DNA from: Phoebastria nigripes
Lineage: Eukaryota; Chordata; Aves; Procellariiformes; Diomedeidae
Direction of reading: 5' to 3'
DNA: 64,000 nt
NCBI GenBank assembly: GCA_035582835.1
Contig: JAYKAV010002508.1
Coordinates: 557,051 to 621,050 of the forward strand
The number at the start of each line of letters is the position of its first letter. The first letter of the stretch is position 1. The notes beneath the pieces are model-generated. The model was not told the origin of the DNA. It did no database searches and was given only the letters and a program-made list of their open reading frames with translations. A program made the position numbers and the translations under genes. Of this stretch, positions 22,594 through 35,500 are shown in pieces.

Positions 22594-23831
22594 ACGTCCC
22601 CATCGATATCTTCTCTGAGGAGATCCGCTTCTACCAGCTGGGCCAGGAGGCCATCGAGACCTTCCGGGAGGATGAGGGCTTCATTCAAGAGGAGGAGAAG
22701 CCCCTGCCCCAGCACCACTTCCAGCGCCAGGTCTGGCTGCTCTTTGAGTACCCCGAGAGCTCCGGGCCAGCCCGGGCCATTGCCATCGTCTCTGTGCTGG
22801 TCATCCTCATCTCCATCGTCATCTTCTGCCTGGAGACCCTGCCCGAGTTTCGCCAGGAGCCCAAGGGCACCCAGCCCAGCTTTGGGGAGGCAGCGCTGCC
22901 CGGTGACGAGGCACTGCTGCCGCCACTGCCACCGCCAAGTGGGACTCCGCCACCCCTGCGCCCCGTCGCCGGCGCTGGCCCCTTCTTCACCGACCCCTTC
23001 TTCCTCATCGAGACCCTGTGCATCATCTGGTTCTCCTTTGAGCTCCTCGTCCGCTTCTTCGCCTGCCCCAGCAAGCCTGAGTTCTCCCGCAACATCATGA
23101 ACATCATCGACATCGTGGCCATCATCCCCTACTTCATCACCCTGGGCACCGAGCTGGCCCAGCAGCAGCAGCAGAAGCAGCAGCCCGGCGGCAGCAGCAA
23201 CAACGGGGGCCAGCAGCAAGCCATGTCCCTGGCCATCCTCAGAGTTATCCGCCTGGTCCGAGTCTTCAGGATCTTCAAGCTCTCCAGGCACTCCAAAGGG
23301 CTGCAGATCTTGGGGAAGACTCTCCAGGCCAGCATGAGGGAGCTGGGCCTCCTCATCTTCTTCCTCTTCATCGGAGTGATCCTCTTCTCCAGTGCTGTCT
23401 ACTTTGCAGAAACTGATGACCCTGACTCCCTGTTCACCAGCATCCCTGATGCTTTTTGGTGGGCAGTGGTGTCCATGACCACCGTGGGCTATGGGGACAT
23501 GTATCCCATGACAATTGGTGGCAAGATTGTGGGCTCCTTGTGTGCCATCGCGGGTGTGCTCACCATTGCCCTCCCTGTCCCTGTCATCGTGTCCAACTTC
23601 AACTACTTCTACCACCGAGAGACTGATCATGAAGAGCAGTGTCAGTACACCCACGTCACCTGTGGCCAGCAGCAGTCACCCTTCTCTGAGCCCAAGAAGG
23701 GGGACAGTAATCAGTCTCTCAGCAAATCTGAATTCCTGGAAGCAGAAGACCTGGAGTCCATGAAATATTCCAACTTCATTCCTCCCAACAACCAGGGTTA
23801 TAAGGAGAAGAAAATGCTGACAGAGGTGTGA
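22594..23831 (+). CDS. KCNA6: Voltage-gated potassium channel Kv1.6 (5' end missing in gap)
   Basis: Shaker-family delayed-rectifier potassium channel of neuronal membranes; four subunits form one pore. The first full codon is at 22596 and 411 residues are visible. Residues 1-34 are the end of the T1 tetramerisation domain. S1 is about 59-80, S2 about 134-156 and S3 about 166-186. S4 (213-230) has the repeated arginines '[17 protein letters not shown]'. S5 is about 248-270. The pore helix is followed by the selectivity filter TVGYGD (296-301; 23481-23498). S6 has the PVP hinge (327-329). The tail ends MLTEV, a class I PDZ-binding motif. Kv1.6 rather than a paralogue is indicated by '[16 protein letters not shown]', 'QYTHVTCGQ', the TEV end and no N-glycosylation sequon in S1-S2. 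Tyr303 after the filter predicts sensitivity to external TEA, as in Kv1.1 and Kv1.6. The single coding exon is intact downstream of the gap. The S1-S2 loop is proline-rich and the S3-S4 loop glutamine-rich. Confidence 0.95.
23160..23219 (+). repeat. CAG-rich codon repeat in the S3-S4 loop of the channel
   Basis: Codons 189-208 contain five CAG, one AAG and two CAG, then Pro-Gly-Gly-Ser-Ser-Asn-Asn-Gly-Gly and a further Gln run. The repeat encodes the extracellular linker just before the voltage sensor and is in frame. Human Kv1.6 also has glutamines and glycines here, so the repeat is an expansion of an existing low-complexity loop rather than an insertion. Confidence 0.85.
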
Positions 23832-26800
23832 TCAGTTTTGTTACCCTGGGTCCAGACACAGAACTGCAAGCTGCTGCACAGCCGTCTTCCTACTAGCAGC
23901 TGGATCTATTCAGCATTTACATGCCAGACTGTGAATTGTGATACCGTAAACAGAATGATTGTGATAATGGGCTCTTCTGTCCTGATTTGCTGTTTCTCAT
24001 TACCGTGTGCAGCCAGAAATGTTCTTGCTTTATTCCGTGGAGTGCTAGCTGTCATCCCCCACTCCCTTGTGAATTTCTTTCTCTGTTCTTGAAGACTGCT
24101 GTAATCCAATATTTGCTCTGAAACCTAGCCTTTCTACTCCACTAGCAGAGAAGCCTTTGCCACTACTTCAGCTGAAGGATTCGGCAGGGAGTAAACAGTT
24201 AAAGGGGCTACAAACATCTGGCTCAGGCTGTGCCCTTAGTTCCTGTGCCAGCGCAGTGCCCTTGGCTGTGGGATCAGTCACGCCTGCCATGCCATTGCCT
24301 TTGAATAATGGAAATGCTGTAGCCCGCATCACAGTGAGTTCTGCAGCTGTAGGGGAAAGTCAACAAGCAGATGCCTGCCTTCTTTGCAACCCTTGGCATG
24401 CTAAAGATCCTCTTGGTTTATGTTTCAAAAAAGGTGCATAGATCTAAAAGCTCTTTGCTGCTTGTGACCATATACTATTTATCAAAAACAGGCTTAAAGA
24501 AATCAACAGGCTTGGTGAAGATTCTCTGTGTTTTGAGCTTATTTCAGCCTTTTTTATGCCAGTGCCCTCATGTTAATTGGCTTTTATAGTACCAACTTAA
24601 TCTTCATAGTGGTAAGTGCCTTCTGATGCAAGGCACATTTGAGTAAATTCATTTGTTACCTCCGCAGTTTGTCTCCACACAAAAGCGTTTAATGAGATGT
24701 ACTTTATGCTTCAGATATCCAGTTCTGTATTCAGGCATGTGAGAGCAATTGACTCCACTGCGTTTTTATTGAAGTGTTTGTATAGCTGAGGGAAGTTTAC
24801 ATGTTGGTATTTTGTTGACATTGCTGAAAATGCCTGACCACAGACAGCTGCACCTGTGCTGTCTGAAGATTGCACCGAATTAGCGGGTCACAGGCATAAA
24901 TTGCCCCAGGGTAAGTGTGTCAGCATTTGAGATTGAGATTGGCACGGATACAAACTTCCCTAAGCCATCTGCACAAACCCTACAGCATACCTTTCAAATG
25001 AGGGGAGAAACAGCTAGCCTTGAAGAGATGCTTTTGCTGTATTATTGATCTAGCCAGTTCTTGGTATTTCACAGATAGAAGGCACAGCAATGTCTTTTGC
25101 ATGCACTACGTTTTGTGAGAGCAACTTATGCTAGCAATGCAAAATGCATAGCTTGGCCTGCAGTGCTGGGTTTGCCAAGGGACTAGAGATTTGCATCTTA
25201 AGATGCACATTTTGCTTCCTAGATAATTTCATTTTTTTAATCAGCTCTGCCTTACACCTGACTTTAAAATGTTTCAAATGCTGCCAGTGGGTGAGAAAGG
25301 GAGATGGATGCTTTCAGATTCTATTGGCAAATTTTCCTGCAAGGAAAAGTCTTTCTTGTTTTAAATCTAAGTGTATATTCTGCATTCACATGTGTGCATG
25401 TGTATGAAAGCAAAGGCAGCCATTAATGCCTTGCATCATACTGTATGATATGCATATTAGAATGTACTACATATTGCATGTGACACATGTAATACGTAAA
25501 CCAGACATAATATCAAGATGCAAGATATATTGAATACATTTTATGTATATGTATATATTATGCTTTTCAACCATAAGGCTAAGAATGCTAAAGGCATATA
25601 CTTTAATATAGTCAGAATTGACTATAGAACTGGTTGTGAGATGGGATCTGTTTGCATCTTCGTTACCCTGCTTGTTTTTCGTTGTCTTGAGATCTGGCTC
25701 CATGCCTAGAGTGCTTTTATTGTGGCCTCTCCTCATCTGGGCCCTGATCATATGGTAGAAGTTGTTTGTGTAAATCCTAACTGATGCATTTCTCCAGAGT
25801 CCCATTGTCTTCTCAAAGGTTTTTAATGTACAGGGATTTCCCTCGGGGTCAGCGCACAACCATTATATTAAAACCTCTGTTCTCTCGCTGAAGTCAGTAG
25901 CAAAATGCCACTTGTCTCGGTTACTGCAGGTCAGTCTGGGAGACACAAGTGTGATGTGGTGAGGGCTCTATAGCTGAGAGGAGTTTGCCTGAATACATAG
26001 GTGCCTAATTCCTCTTTGGTTCGTCGGGACTGAGGCAAATGTCTGTGAAGGTCTGGGCCTTGGGAGCCATTCTGCATCCCTTGAAGCATGTAACCAGCCG
26101 GTGGGTAAGTAATCCTGGTGAATAAGTGGGACTGAGGAAGGATCAGCACGGTGGCATCTCTGTGATTTTGTGTAAAAAGTTGTCTTGGTCATTGAGTTAA
26201 TTCAGTAAAAATCTGTTGTTGTTCTTAGTTGTGTTTCAGGGTCACTAGAATGAAATCTTTTCTGTGAGTGCAAGAGAGTGACTTTTCTTCAAATTTTATG
26301 TTGCTCTAGCAGATGCACTAGAAACTAGCAGAAGAACCTGCTATTTAAGAGGGATGTTTCAAGGCTGCTACTGTCTCCTAGCAGAATGCCCATGTTTGGG
26401 GTTATTTTATGCCTGAGTGTATCAGCTGATAAAAGTTTCCCCAAAGTAAGATATAAAAAACTCAGGTTAAGCATGGGAGGAGGCATGAGACACATTGAGC
26501 CTACGTCAGAAAATTCCTGTGCTTGTTTCTTCCCTTGGGCCTGACCCTGTTGCCCCTGCCAGGCAGGAGCCCTCCCTGCTCGGAACAGGTTGTTCTCCCG
26601 ACCAGCATGACAGGTGGCTGGGCATGGAGACTCCATCAAAAAAAAGATGTGAGGCAAATTACTGGTAGCATAATCCCAATGTGTCTTATAGAGATGCTCT
26701 TGTAAAGAGATTTCCTGCTCTCAGGTGAAATTCAGCAGTGAGTTTGTAGCTGGAGTGTTGTCTGCACACAGGCATGTGCATGCACGCACATGCAGACACA

Positions 26801-29800
26801 AAACACCAGTGTGAAGGAACTTTGTTGCAAACAGACAGCTTTGTGCAGTTTTTTGCAATCCACGTTTTTCAGTTCTGAAAAGAAAGTGCAAATGAAAATA
26901 TGTAAAACAGGAGTGGTGTTTGCTCCCTGGATTTTCTGTGTTAGAGCTAAGAGAAATACAAAAAGCCAACAGAAGCTTGGAAACCTGTAACCTAGGGACT
27001 TTCATTTGGGCATGTAAATCCTTCTCTAAGCATCTCCTGAAAAGCAAGACAGTGAAGTCCCAGAGTCATCAATAATACTATATACTATAGAACTTCTGGA
27101 ATTTGACATTTTTATTAAGGAGCCTTTGGATTTTTTTCAAGTGACTGAAGTGACATAGTGGCACCCATGCCATTGACTTTACAGAGGACTCATGTCGCCA
27201 AATCACAGAGATGCTTTCAAAAATCTTACCTCAAGTTCTCAGCTTTTAGCACTCACTCCTGGATGTTCGAAATACAAATCTGTCTGTCTGTCTAGCTATT
27301 TCTTTCTGAAGGCAGAGCGCATCCTCGTGAAGCAGAGTAGGCACCTCCAGGGGCTTGTTTCCATAACAACCTCCCAGACTGTTTCTCTCTACCCTGTGAC
27401 TTTGGCTACAAGCAAAAGCACTCGTTGAATATTTTCAGTTCTCAGATATTAGTACCTTATCTTTACAGCCGTTTTCTTTGCTTACTGAAGATGGTCCCAT
27501 CACCTTATATCATGTACAACTGTCCTGTCCAACTCCAGACAGACAGTTATCAGCATTTGAAAGCAGAGAGTGCAAACCAGGAGATGGGAAGGGATTTTAT
27601 CTGTGTATCCTTGCCCACAGAGAGATGGGGAGTGTGTGAAGGACAATCTGAGCACTCACAGTCAAGGAGCTGAGGGGCAACTGGCCTGTGAATCCAACGT
27701 CTGGGTGCACGGTGACAAGGAATATGAGCTAAAGCATCACATTAAAATCCAGAAACTCTTTTTTCAACAATCTCACTAGGAAATAGTTTTGCTGTGGAAG
27801 AGACTATTCCTCCTTCCTGAACCCTTGGCTGTTCTGTGACAATCAGTTCCCGAAATAATCTTCCCACAGGATGTTTTGCACCAAGTCAGGACAGGGCGGA
27901 AATCATCTTGTTGGAGGTGGGGAAAAGAAGAATTTTACTGAGCACACCTTTTTTTATCCACAACTCATCAACCACATAAAAGACTGTAAGCATGAAAGGC
28001 AAGAAGAGCTGTTTTGCGATATTTCAAAGTCTACATTACTGGTGGATTCCTGCACTTACCTCCAAGATAAAATTCCCATTCTGCTCCTGTTTGGAAAATG
28101 TTGCAATTTGGGATTTTTGAGCAATTTTCTGGTTTGGCCCTATTCCTTTTGATCCAGCTTTCATGGATAAAAATTCACTGCTACAGCAGCTGTGGGGGTG
28201 AAGATGACTGGACTTGGTGTTCTCTCCTAGGCCTTCTTGTTCAGTGTCCAGAGATCCCTATGGAGGTAAAGAAGAATGAGTATAAAGGAAATTCAGGGCA
28301 GCAAGAGACAGGGTAAGGACTGAAGTGTCTTCCATACTGTGATGGAAAGAACAGCATCATCCCTAAAAGCAAAGGAACAAACAGCTCCAGCATCTGCTGC
28401 TATAGCAGAAGTAGGTAAGGTTTCTTTTTCTTCTGTGAAATTAATGACTAAGAGTTTCTTGCAATTAATGAGGAAGGATTTCCTAATTAAGATTTGCAGC
28501 CTAAAGGGAGAATCTGGTACTAGGTGAAGAAAGAAAGATAATTATAAACTACAAAAAGATAGTATGAGCCAGATCATCACCATCTGCTGATTCAAGTTGG
28601 CAAAACTCCATTTAGTACAACTACCTTGGTTTATATTGGGCTCCAACTTCAATTTTCTGCATCAAGTCAAAACATATGTACTATTTGTTAAAATGCTTAT
28701 TTTTGTTTGTTCTTCTCTTGAGGTCCTGTTTACATCAGGGAAAGATCTGCAGATTACAGCAGGAGTAAACCACAGCTTTCCCAAAAGCTCTCACCTGACT
28801 TGAGTCCAAGTAAGTCTACCAAACTCAGCGAAGTTAAGCTTCTCTTTGAGTTTATATTGACAAAAATAAGACCAGCAGCATTTTTTTTTTTTCCTCAATG
28901 GTGGAAATGTGCAGACGAATTCATAGAGAAGTTTAAGACTAAATGAGATTCTGCCCTGCGCTGCAGCCCTATAAGCACAAGATAGCTCTATTTACATTGC
29001 TGTAACTGAAAGCACAGTCTGAGCCTTTCATCTTTGCTCTTTGGAGCTCACACTCTAGACAAATCCTGTTCTGAAGACATTTCTAGCCATATTATCAGCA
29101 GGCTCACAGTCGAATCCCTGTNTTGCAGTCATCTGCTTTACACATAAAGTTAAGGAGGGGAGCAGGTGCTTGCAGGATGAAAAGACTTAATCCTCTGAAA
29201 AAATGAACAATTGCCAGTGAATGCTGAGTGTCCTTAGCTGCCACCAAAGACAGTTGGTGATAAAATTGCCTGTTAATTACAAGAAGGAGCTCTTCTTGTG
29301 CAGGGTCAGGTCCTAAATAAGGCAAGACCCTGGTTAGGGAGATAAACTCAGAATATTGTTTTTGGGGGAAAGCAGACAGGGACTGCAGTAACATTGATTT
29401 CCAGTGCAGCTTACGTTGTTAGTACATGTCAATTCTATATGCCTTGCCTAACTGGCTGGGTTTTCACTTGCTCCAGGGAAGTCTGTCTGGGGCTTGTTGG
29501 CTGGCACAAGAGCTTGAATATTATAGCATGGTTTTACGCTTTGGGAAACACATAACTGTGATCAGTGTGGGTTTTATGTCCCTAAAGCATAAACATTCAT
29601 TGATAAACATTCACCGCAGGAAATATCCATGTTGTGTATAGTGCAAATTAAGAGGGGCTGAAGCAATAGATTGAACTTTCCTGTGTATGTCTTTTTCTTA
29701 GTGAAAGAAAGGAAAGGATTTACAGGAGCCAAAGTGCTCATTGACTTCCATGGTCACCCTAAAATACTGAAGCTGTGTTGCCTATTCATTAGAGACAAGA

Positions 29801-29883
29801 CTCATGGGAAACCTTTGTCTTCATACAAAATATCATTGAAAGTTCAGTAAGTCCTTCTTTGGCTTCACTTTCACTAAATGGAT
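23832..29883. other. 3' UTR of the channel gene and downstream intergenic sequence
   Basis: The first part must be the KCNA6 3' untranslated region, but its end cannot be placed. I see no canonical AATAAA in the first 2 kb; an ATTAAA occurs at 25867-25872. Kv1 genes commonly have long 3' untranslated regions. Beyond this there is a short CTGT repeat near 27281-27294, a T run near 28881-28892, and no recognisable gene, RNA gene or transposon. Confidence 0.5.
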
Positions 29884-30017
29884 ATAGAATCATAGAATAA
29901 TAGAATCATTTAGGTTGGAAAAGTCCTTTAAGATCATCGAGTCCAACCGTAAACCTAACACTGCCAAGTCCACCACTAAACCGTGTCCCTAAGTGCCACT
30001 AAGTACCACATCTACAT
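29884..30017 (-). mobile_element. Short CR1 3'-end fragment
   Basis: On the plus strand it begins with 'atagaatcata' octamer units and continues 'aggttggaaaagtcc' and 'gatcatcgagtccaaccgt', the conserved avian CR1 3' end in reverse orientation. It stops after about 130 bases, so it is a severely 5'-truncated insertion. It closely matches the 3' end of the CR1 at 14469. Confidence 0.92.
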
Positions 30018-30097
30018 GTAATATATAAAGATATTTACTCAGTGGTGTAAAGTTTTGGAAGACCCTTAGTCAAAAAGTGCTATAAATCACAAATTTA

Positions 30098-30150
30098 CCA
30101 ATTTAATTACCAAAATTACCAATTAAATTACCAAATTTAATTGGTATTGT
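30098..30150. repeat. AT-rich repeated 'ttaccaatttaa' words
   Basis: Several overlapping copies of 'ttaccaa' and 'aattaaatt' in about 50 bases, partly self-complementary ('aatttaatt'). A local simple repeat. Confidence 0.7.
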
Positions 30151-30564
30151 AGCCATTGTTTGTTTAAAGAAAATTGGGGTCTCGATTCTGCTTTCTACCT
30201 GAGGTTAGATAAATGTATCCTTGAGGATATGAATGGTGTGACTCCTAATTTATGTAACTGTGAGAGAAGAATCAGGCCGAAAGAAGAGGGCTGTAAAGGC
30301 AGATGTCTAGAATAGATCTCTTTAGGTGTTGTAGATACACATTGGTCCATTCACCTAAAAGGTTGTATACAATTTTACACCAACAGAAGATTCAGCTTTT
30401 AGAGTACATCTTGGTTTATTCTCTTACATTCTCTGGAGAGAAATTAAATGGTATTTTACAAGAAAACTGGAACATTACTGTCTCCTCTTGCTGCTCGTTG
30501 ATGCATCTGTTGTTTTCAATTAGCTTGATGGCATCCATTTTCAGGAAGCAGATGCTGCCCTCTT

Positions 30565-30640
30565 TTACACTGCTGCAATTCTGGAATAACTCCACTGACG
30601 TCAGTGAAGTGACTCCAAATTTATCCCTGGTGAAAGCAGA
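30565..30640. repeat. Imperfect palindrome of ancient interspersed-repeat type
   Basis: Centred between 30600 and 30601. The inner arms 'actccactga' / 'tcagtgaagt' pair with one mismatch, and weaker complementarity extends to about 30 bases per arm. The wording (a 'tcagtggagt' core flanked by 'ccaaatttat' and 'attctg') resembles a hairpin-type repeat known across amniote genomes. The family name is uncertain. Confidence 0.5.
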
Positions 30641-31309
30641 ATTGGACCACAGTCTTTTTGTTTGCTTATCTGCTACAGTGCTCTCAGGAAGGTGCACCAC
30701 TACCATACCATAAGGGGAAGGTGAGTGCCTGTCTGCTGTGCCATGCTCAACTCTTTTGTGTCCTTGACATCACACCCACGTGCCTGGCTGGAGCAGAAGT
30801 CAGGCTGGTGTGGCGTGTGCATGGTCACCAGATTCCCCATGTTGAATGGAGCAGATACTGGTCCTAGATTCTTGACCTCTTTCCCATTCCAATTTCCATC
30901 AGCTTCCTCTTGCTTGGATATGTTTTCCAAGGAGACAGAGTTTTTTAAGCTAAAGAAATGTAATTGCAAGTCTTAAGTAATATAATAACAGAAGGGTAGC
31001 AGAGGTAGACATGGAGACAAACTCTACCCCTCCTACAGATTTTTGCTGTTATGGCTGTGTGAAAATAGTTGCAGTCCTGGCAGGTTGGCTATGATCTGCT
31101 GGCTCCAGTCTCCATTTTCAGGGAATACCAAGTTTAAACAAATTGGGCTACTGCTTTCCTGCTCTAACTCTGCTGATCTCAGTGATGCTGTCCTCGGACA
31201 AAAAACTTCACATAAAAGCTGTTAGCATGCTGTATGGAAAAATACCACTTGAGATGAGGCAGATGAGGGTGAGTGGAAGAAATAGAGTCGGTAAAGAACA
31301 GAGTAAATA

Positions 31310-32240
31310 AGCAGTGTGAGACAGGAGGGAGGTTCTTAAAGGAGTTCCTCAAGGATTAGTCCTGGGATTGTTTAAAATATTAGCAGTAGAGCTGAGACTA
31401 CGAAATTTAGCAATGAAGCAACCTAAGTGTCATCATCAAGACTGTGGATTAGGACACAGAACTAGATGACTGAATAATTGACTTAAAGAAATGGAAAGAT
31501 ATTAAATAGCACAGAAATTAAAGTTGTGATTGGGATTTATCAGTTGGGGAAGACAGACAAAAAGAAAGATCGGGGTTGCTAAGATCAGCCAGAGAACCAC
31601 TGTCACTTACTGAGCCACCAAAGTCATGCAGCCATAAAAATTGCAGGTGCAAGTCTTTGAAAGTCTCAGAAGGAGCACGCTCAGTACCACCTGGGAACTG
31701 TTAATTCTATAAGGCCTCATCTGGAATGCTGTGTGCATTTTTGGTGACCTAAATTTGGTCAGGAAGGATGCACAGAGAACAGCAAGAATGATCAGGTGAA
31801 TGGAAACTGCTTTGCAAGAGGAAGCTAGAAAAGCCTGACTTTTCTAGGCCAGCAAAAGATTGATAAGACCTATAGTTACAAAAATACTGGGGGCAGAGTA
31901 GCCAAAAGAGGTAAGAGCTGTTTAAGATAAAAGGTAATGTTGGTGTTTGAACAATAGAGCATAAACTGCCTATGAATAAATTTACTTCTTTGGAAAGAAG
32001 AAGGTGATTTCTAGTATAATAGACAAAGAAGGAGAAATGAAAGCTCATTCCAGGTTGAATAGGAGAAATGAAGGCAAAAAACAAATTGTTTTTTTTCAGA
32101 TGGACTTTGTTGAATTTATGAAATGGATAATATGGAAGTAGTTACATGCAATGGAAATAGCCTGGGTTCAGTGACTTTGTCTACTAGAATCCTCTCCTAC
32201 ACCTGGGATGTATTTGAGATGCTGAATAGATGAGAAATTG
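31310..32240 (+). mobile_element. Ancient CR1 LINE copy (3' half)
   Basis: The plus strand follows the order of a CR1 reverse-transcriptase region and tail. 'ggagttcctcaaggattagtcctggga' (31341-31367) encodes the 'GVPQGSVLG' motif, and 'cctcatctggaatgctgtgtgcatttttgg' (31715-31744) matches the conserved 'HLEYC-Q-W' segment. Then comes the sequence that encodes the 'R-G'-rich tail. It carries many stops and deletions, including loss of most of the FADD-containing stretch. It is clearly older than the CR1 at 14469 and closer in style to amniote-wide CR1 lineages. The ends are estimated. Confidence 0.7.
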
Positions 32241-35200
32241 TAAGATCTTCCCTCATTTCTTGTGTCCTCCAGCTCATTTGCCATACTGCACCCATTTTGC
32301 TACAAAACGCCAAATCCTGGTGACTTTATTATTTAGTACTTGGCATGTATGGGTAGGAGAGAGAACTAGAGGAGGAGCTGTGAGTCTTGGGAGATGTTTT
32401 TTCTCTATGGGACTGGGAGAAGAGAAAGAAGTCCTAGGCATGGGGTAGGATGGGGCAGGGGATACCAGATCACTCTAGGAGCTAGTCTGGAGACAGAGAG
32501 GAAGTCCATGCCCTTTAAAAAACCACCAATCTCTGTTCACTGCTCTTCCCCTCAACCTGGAACCTCTGCTGACCTTGTCTCGTCCTTTCTCCCTATCCAG
32601 AGATCTCCAGCTCTACACTGACCTTCCTCCTTCCTGGGGTCTCTGGTAATTCCTCACTACCATGAGCTCCCTGGAGTCATTGGAACAGTGCATAGCACCT
32701 AATTTTGAGAAAAGCCTTGAGCTAGCTCTGCTGCAGCTCAGCCAGGGTTTGGATGATTTGGATGCAGAAATCAACAGCGATGCATGACCTTCAACAGCTT
32801 TTGTTGAACAGAAGGTCAGAACAGTTGATAACAATGGCCACTCTGGCCTGAAGAGGTTAGCAGAATAATTTCCAATGCCAGGCACTGTTCTGGCAGAGAC
32901 AGAATAAAGCTTCATGTTTCTTCTCTTACCTCTTTCAGTTAATTTCATCCTGTGGGAAAGTGACAAAGTATACCCTTGAGCTCAGCAGATAGAATAGACA
33001 TTGACCAAGGTGGGAACTTCACCCTTTCATCCAGCTCCATGTCACAAAAGCACCAAGAAGAATCTAGTCCGTATACTTTGTCCTTGAGCCTTCTAGCATG
33101 TTGCTGCACTTTGTTCACTTCCGTGAGGAAACCATCATCTTGTGATTTGTATCTGTATTTTGGCTAGCAAGTTCTGCTCTTTAACTTTGAAATGGCTCTG
33201 CTTTTTCTCCCTTAAGTAAAAAAAAAAGAAAAAGCAAAGCAAAGAAATTTTATGAATAAGCATGCACATTATGAAAGCATGTGAATATGGACACTATTTG
33301 AGCTTTATCAATTACATTAGCAGGATGGTGCACACACATCTGGTTGTCCATAAGTTGTCTTATGGGCTTGTCCCAAGTGCTTGGCATCATTTCTTGAGTT
33401 ATGGCAGTAAGCAAAATGTGAAAGGAATTATTTTATAACAATTACAGAATGAGCCAATGAGTTTCATTTGAACCATGAACATGGTGTTGCATCTGTTTCT
33501 GAGCTCAGTTCACTTTGACATTGATGAAAAAGACCACCATCAGTGTATGTTTATGTGCTTCTTAATTTACTGTTGTTATATCATGTGCACTGCCATTGTG
33601 TATAGGAGCCTCAGTCTTGAGGCCTGCAACATATTAATGGTAAAGATCCTACTGCAGCAATCACCACAAAAACACAGAGCAAAAAGGTATTCAAAGAGCT
33701 TATACGGTTAAAATTGTATATACCTCTTTAGAGTTTGAAAAAATTTCTAATGGTGAGAGAGCATTATTACGTTTTGATTTTATAGTAGGAACAGAATGAG
33801 GCACAGTTAGCTGTGGAGAGTGGAGGGGAAAGCAAGAGTCTAAATGAGCAGAACCCATGACTCCTCCTTTAGTGCCACAGAACAAATCTTCATATTCTTG
33901 GCCCTGGCAACCATGTCTTTTAGCAAGGAGATGTTGGCTTTGAAAGGGAGTACAGTTAAAGAGCACAGGAGCAATCCTACAAGTAAATGATGTTGATTCA
34001 TGAGGATATGTAAGAACCATGGGAGATGCATTTATTGTGAACCTTCATGCCAGCCTGATTTATTTATGCATAAATAGTATTTACCCATACTCTTTTTTTT
34101 TTGGCTTTGCATTGCAAAGTAAACAGCTCAAGAATACTTTTGTATTCTTGTAGTGTGTGAAACACTAATGTGCTCTTAACTTGTGACCAAGTTCTGACCC
34201 TATTTGTCCTTTCCATGCTTCAGTTTTAAACCTTCCTCAGTCAAGACCTGCGTTCTCATAATGGGTTTATATTTTTAAGGGTAGTGCTGTCGTTAAACAG
34301 TAAGGAGCTCTATGCACAAGCTCCCTTGTCAGTGATGGAGGAACAGACCTGCTTTGTGTTTGAATCCCACTTCATCATCAGTAAATAAATAGAAAGGTAC
34401 AGAGTAGATATTTACCTATTGGTCCCATTTGGTGTCAGATGGCCAAACTTAGAACATCTACTCTATCACTGTAATTTTTCTTTAGATAAGTACCACAAAT
34501 ATATTGTATATTTCTCAAGCTCTGAATTATGCTCATATTTTAATGTATCAGAAATAGTACTGTCAGGTACATTCCTTTTAGAACTGTAGACTATGGGCTT
34601 TCATGCTTACAAAATAATACCCACAAAGCAATTGATCTTTGTAGTCTGACCTTGGAGATGGCACAGTGACCTTCAGAAACATTTTGGGGGGTATTCACTA
34701 TTGCTTATCCATTAGTCTATTATTTGATGATCTATTACGGTTTTCTACAGTGGACTGCATACATTTCTGTAGGACATATTTCCATCAAAAGATGCCTCTT
34801 GCGCAAAATCAGCAATATTTGTGAGAGGATGTTCATTTCAGCTCATTTTGGTATTCTTTAGAAAATGCATGTTTGGAAAAATTTGTAATGTGCGCGATCA
34901 TTTTCTTAATGTTCTGAATGTTTTTGCTTTTTAATTTTTTTTTTTTTAAGGAAATGTATGTAAACAAGGTAAAATACAAAATTTTGCATTTATGTCTCTT
35001 TTACTTTGATCAGTAATGAAAGAGATGACGTGGATTTGGTTGTTTTTTTTTTTTTTTTGAAGGGAGGGGATTGTCCTTGGTTTAGGAGAGTTTATTCTAA
35101 AAAACTTTTTTCCAAGCAATGTAGTGGTAGCCATTGGTTGTTCCTGACTACTAGTGGTGTGGCTCCAGTGTCGGCTCCAATGCTTCCTTGAATTCAGTTA

Positions 35201-35500
35201 GGTGATATTCAGATGCTCCAAAAGAGATGAAATGACAGACCAAATGGTGTGGATACTACAGCATGTATTAGTAGTGACAGAAGGGATGTTCCAGTGCTTT
35301 GGCTATTGCTGAGGCAAGCCAGTTGTTCTTTTCTGCAACTGGCAAACCTGCACAGGTAAAAAAGTTGTTTAATGAGTCCAGACTGCTTTTACAATATAGT
35401 CTGACTTGCTAGAACATGTCATTATGAATTCTGAGCTGCCCCTGTTTCCACTCAGCAGGTAATCATTTAGGATATTTTTACTCATAGATTGTGTAATAGG

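Larger units (their letters stand above)
30018..31309. other. Intergenic stretch with small repeats
   Basis: No gene seen. 30098-30150 is a low-complexity stretch of repeated 'ttaccaattaaa'-type words. 30565-30640 contains an imperfect palindrome that looks like an ancient interspersed repeat (listed separately). Confidence 0.55.

Noticed and set aside
21406..23100. Plus-strand frame of 564 codons overlapping KCNA6 in another frame
   Set aside because: It runs through the N gap and then reads the channel exon out of frame as Ser/Pro/Arg-rich sequence. A shadow frame.
21453..23654. Long minus-strand open frame (733 codons) antisense to KCNA6
   Set aside because: About 195 codons are N. The rest is the complement of a GC-rich coding exon with strong third-position bias, which commonly leaves the antisense strand open. 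The translation is low-complexity Asp/Glu/Gly/Leu with no domain.
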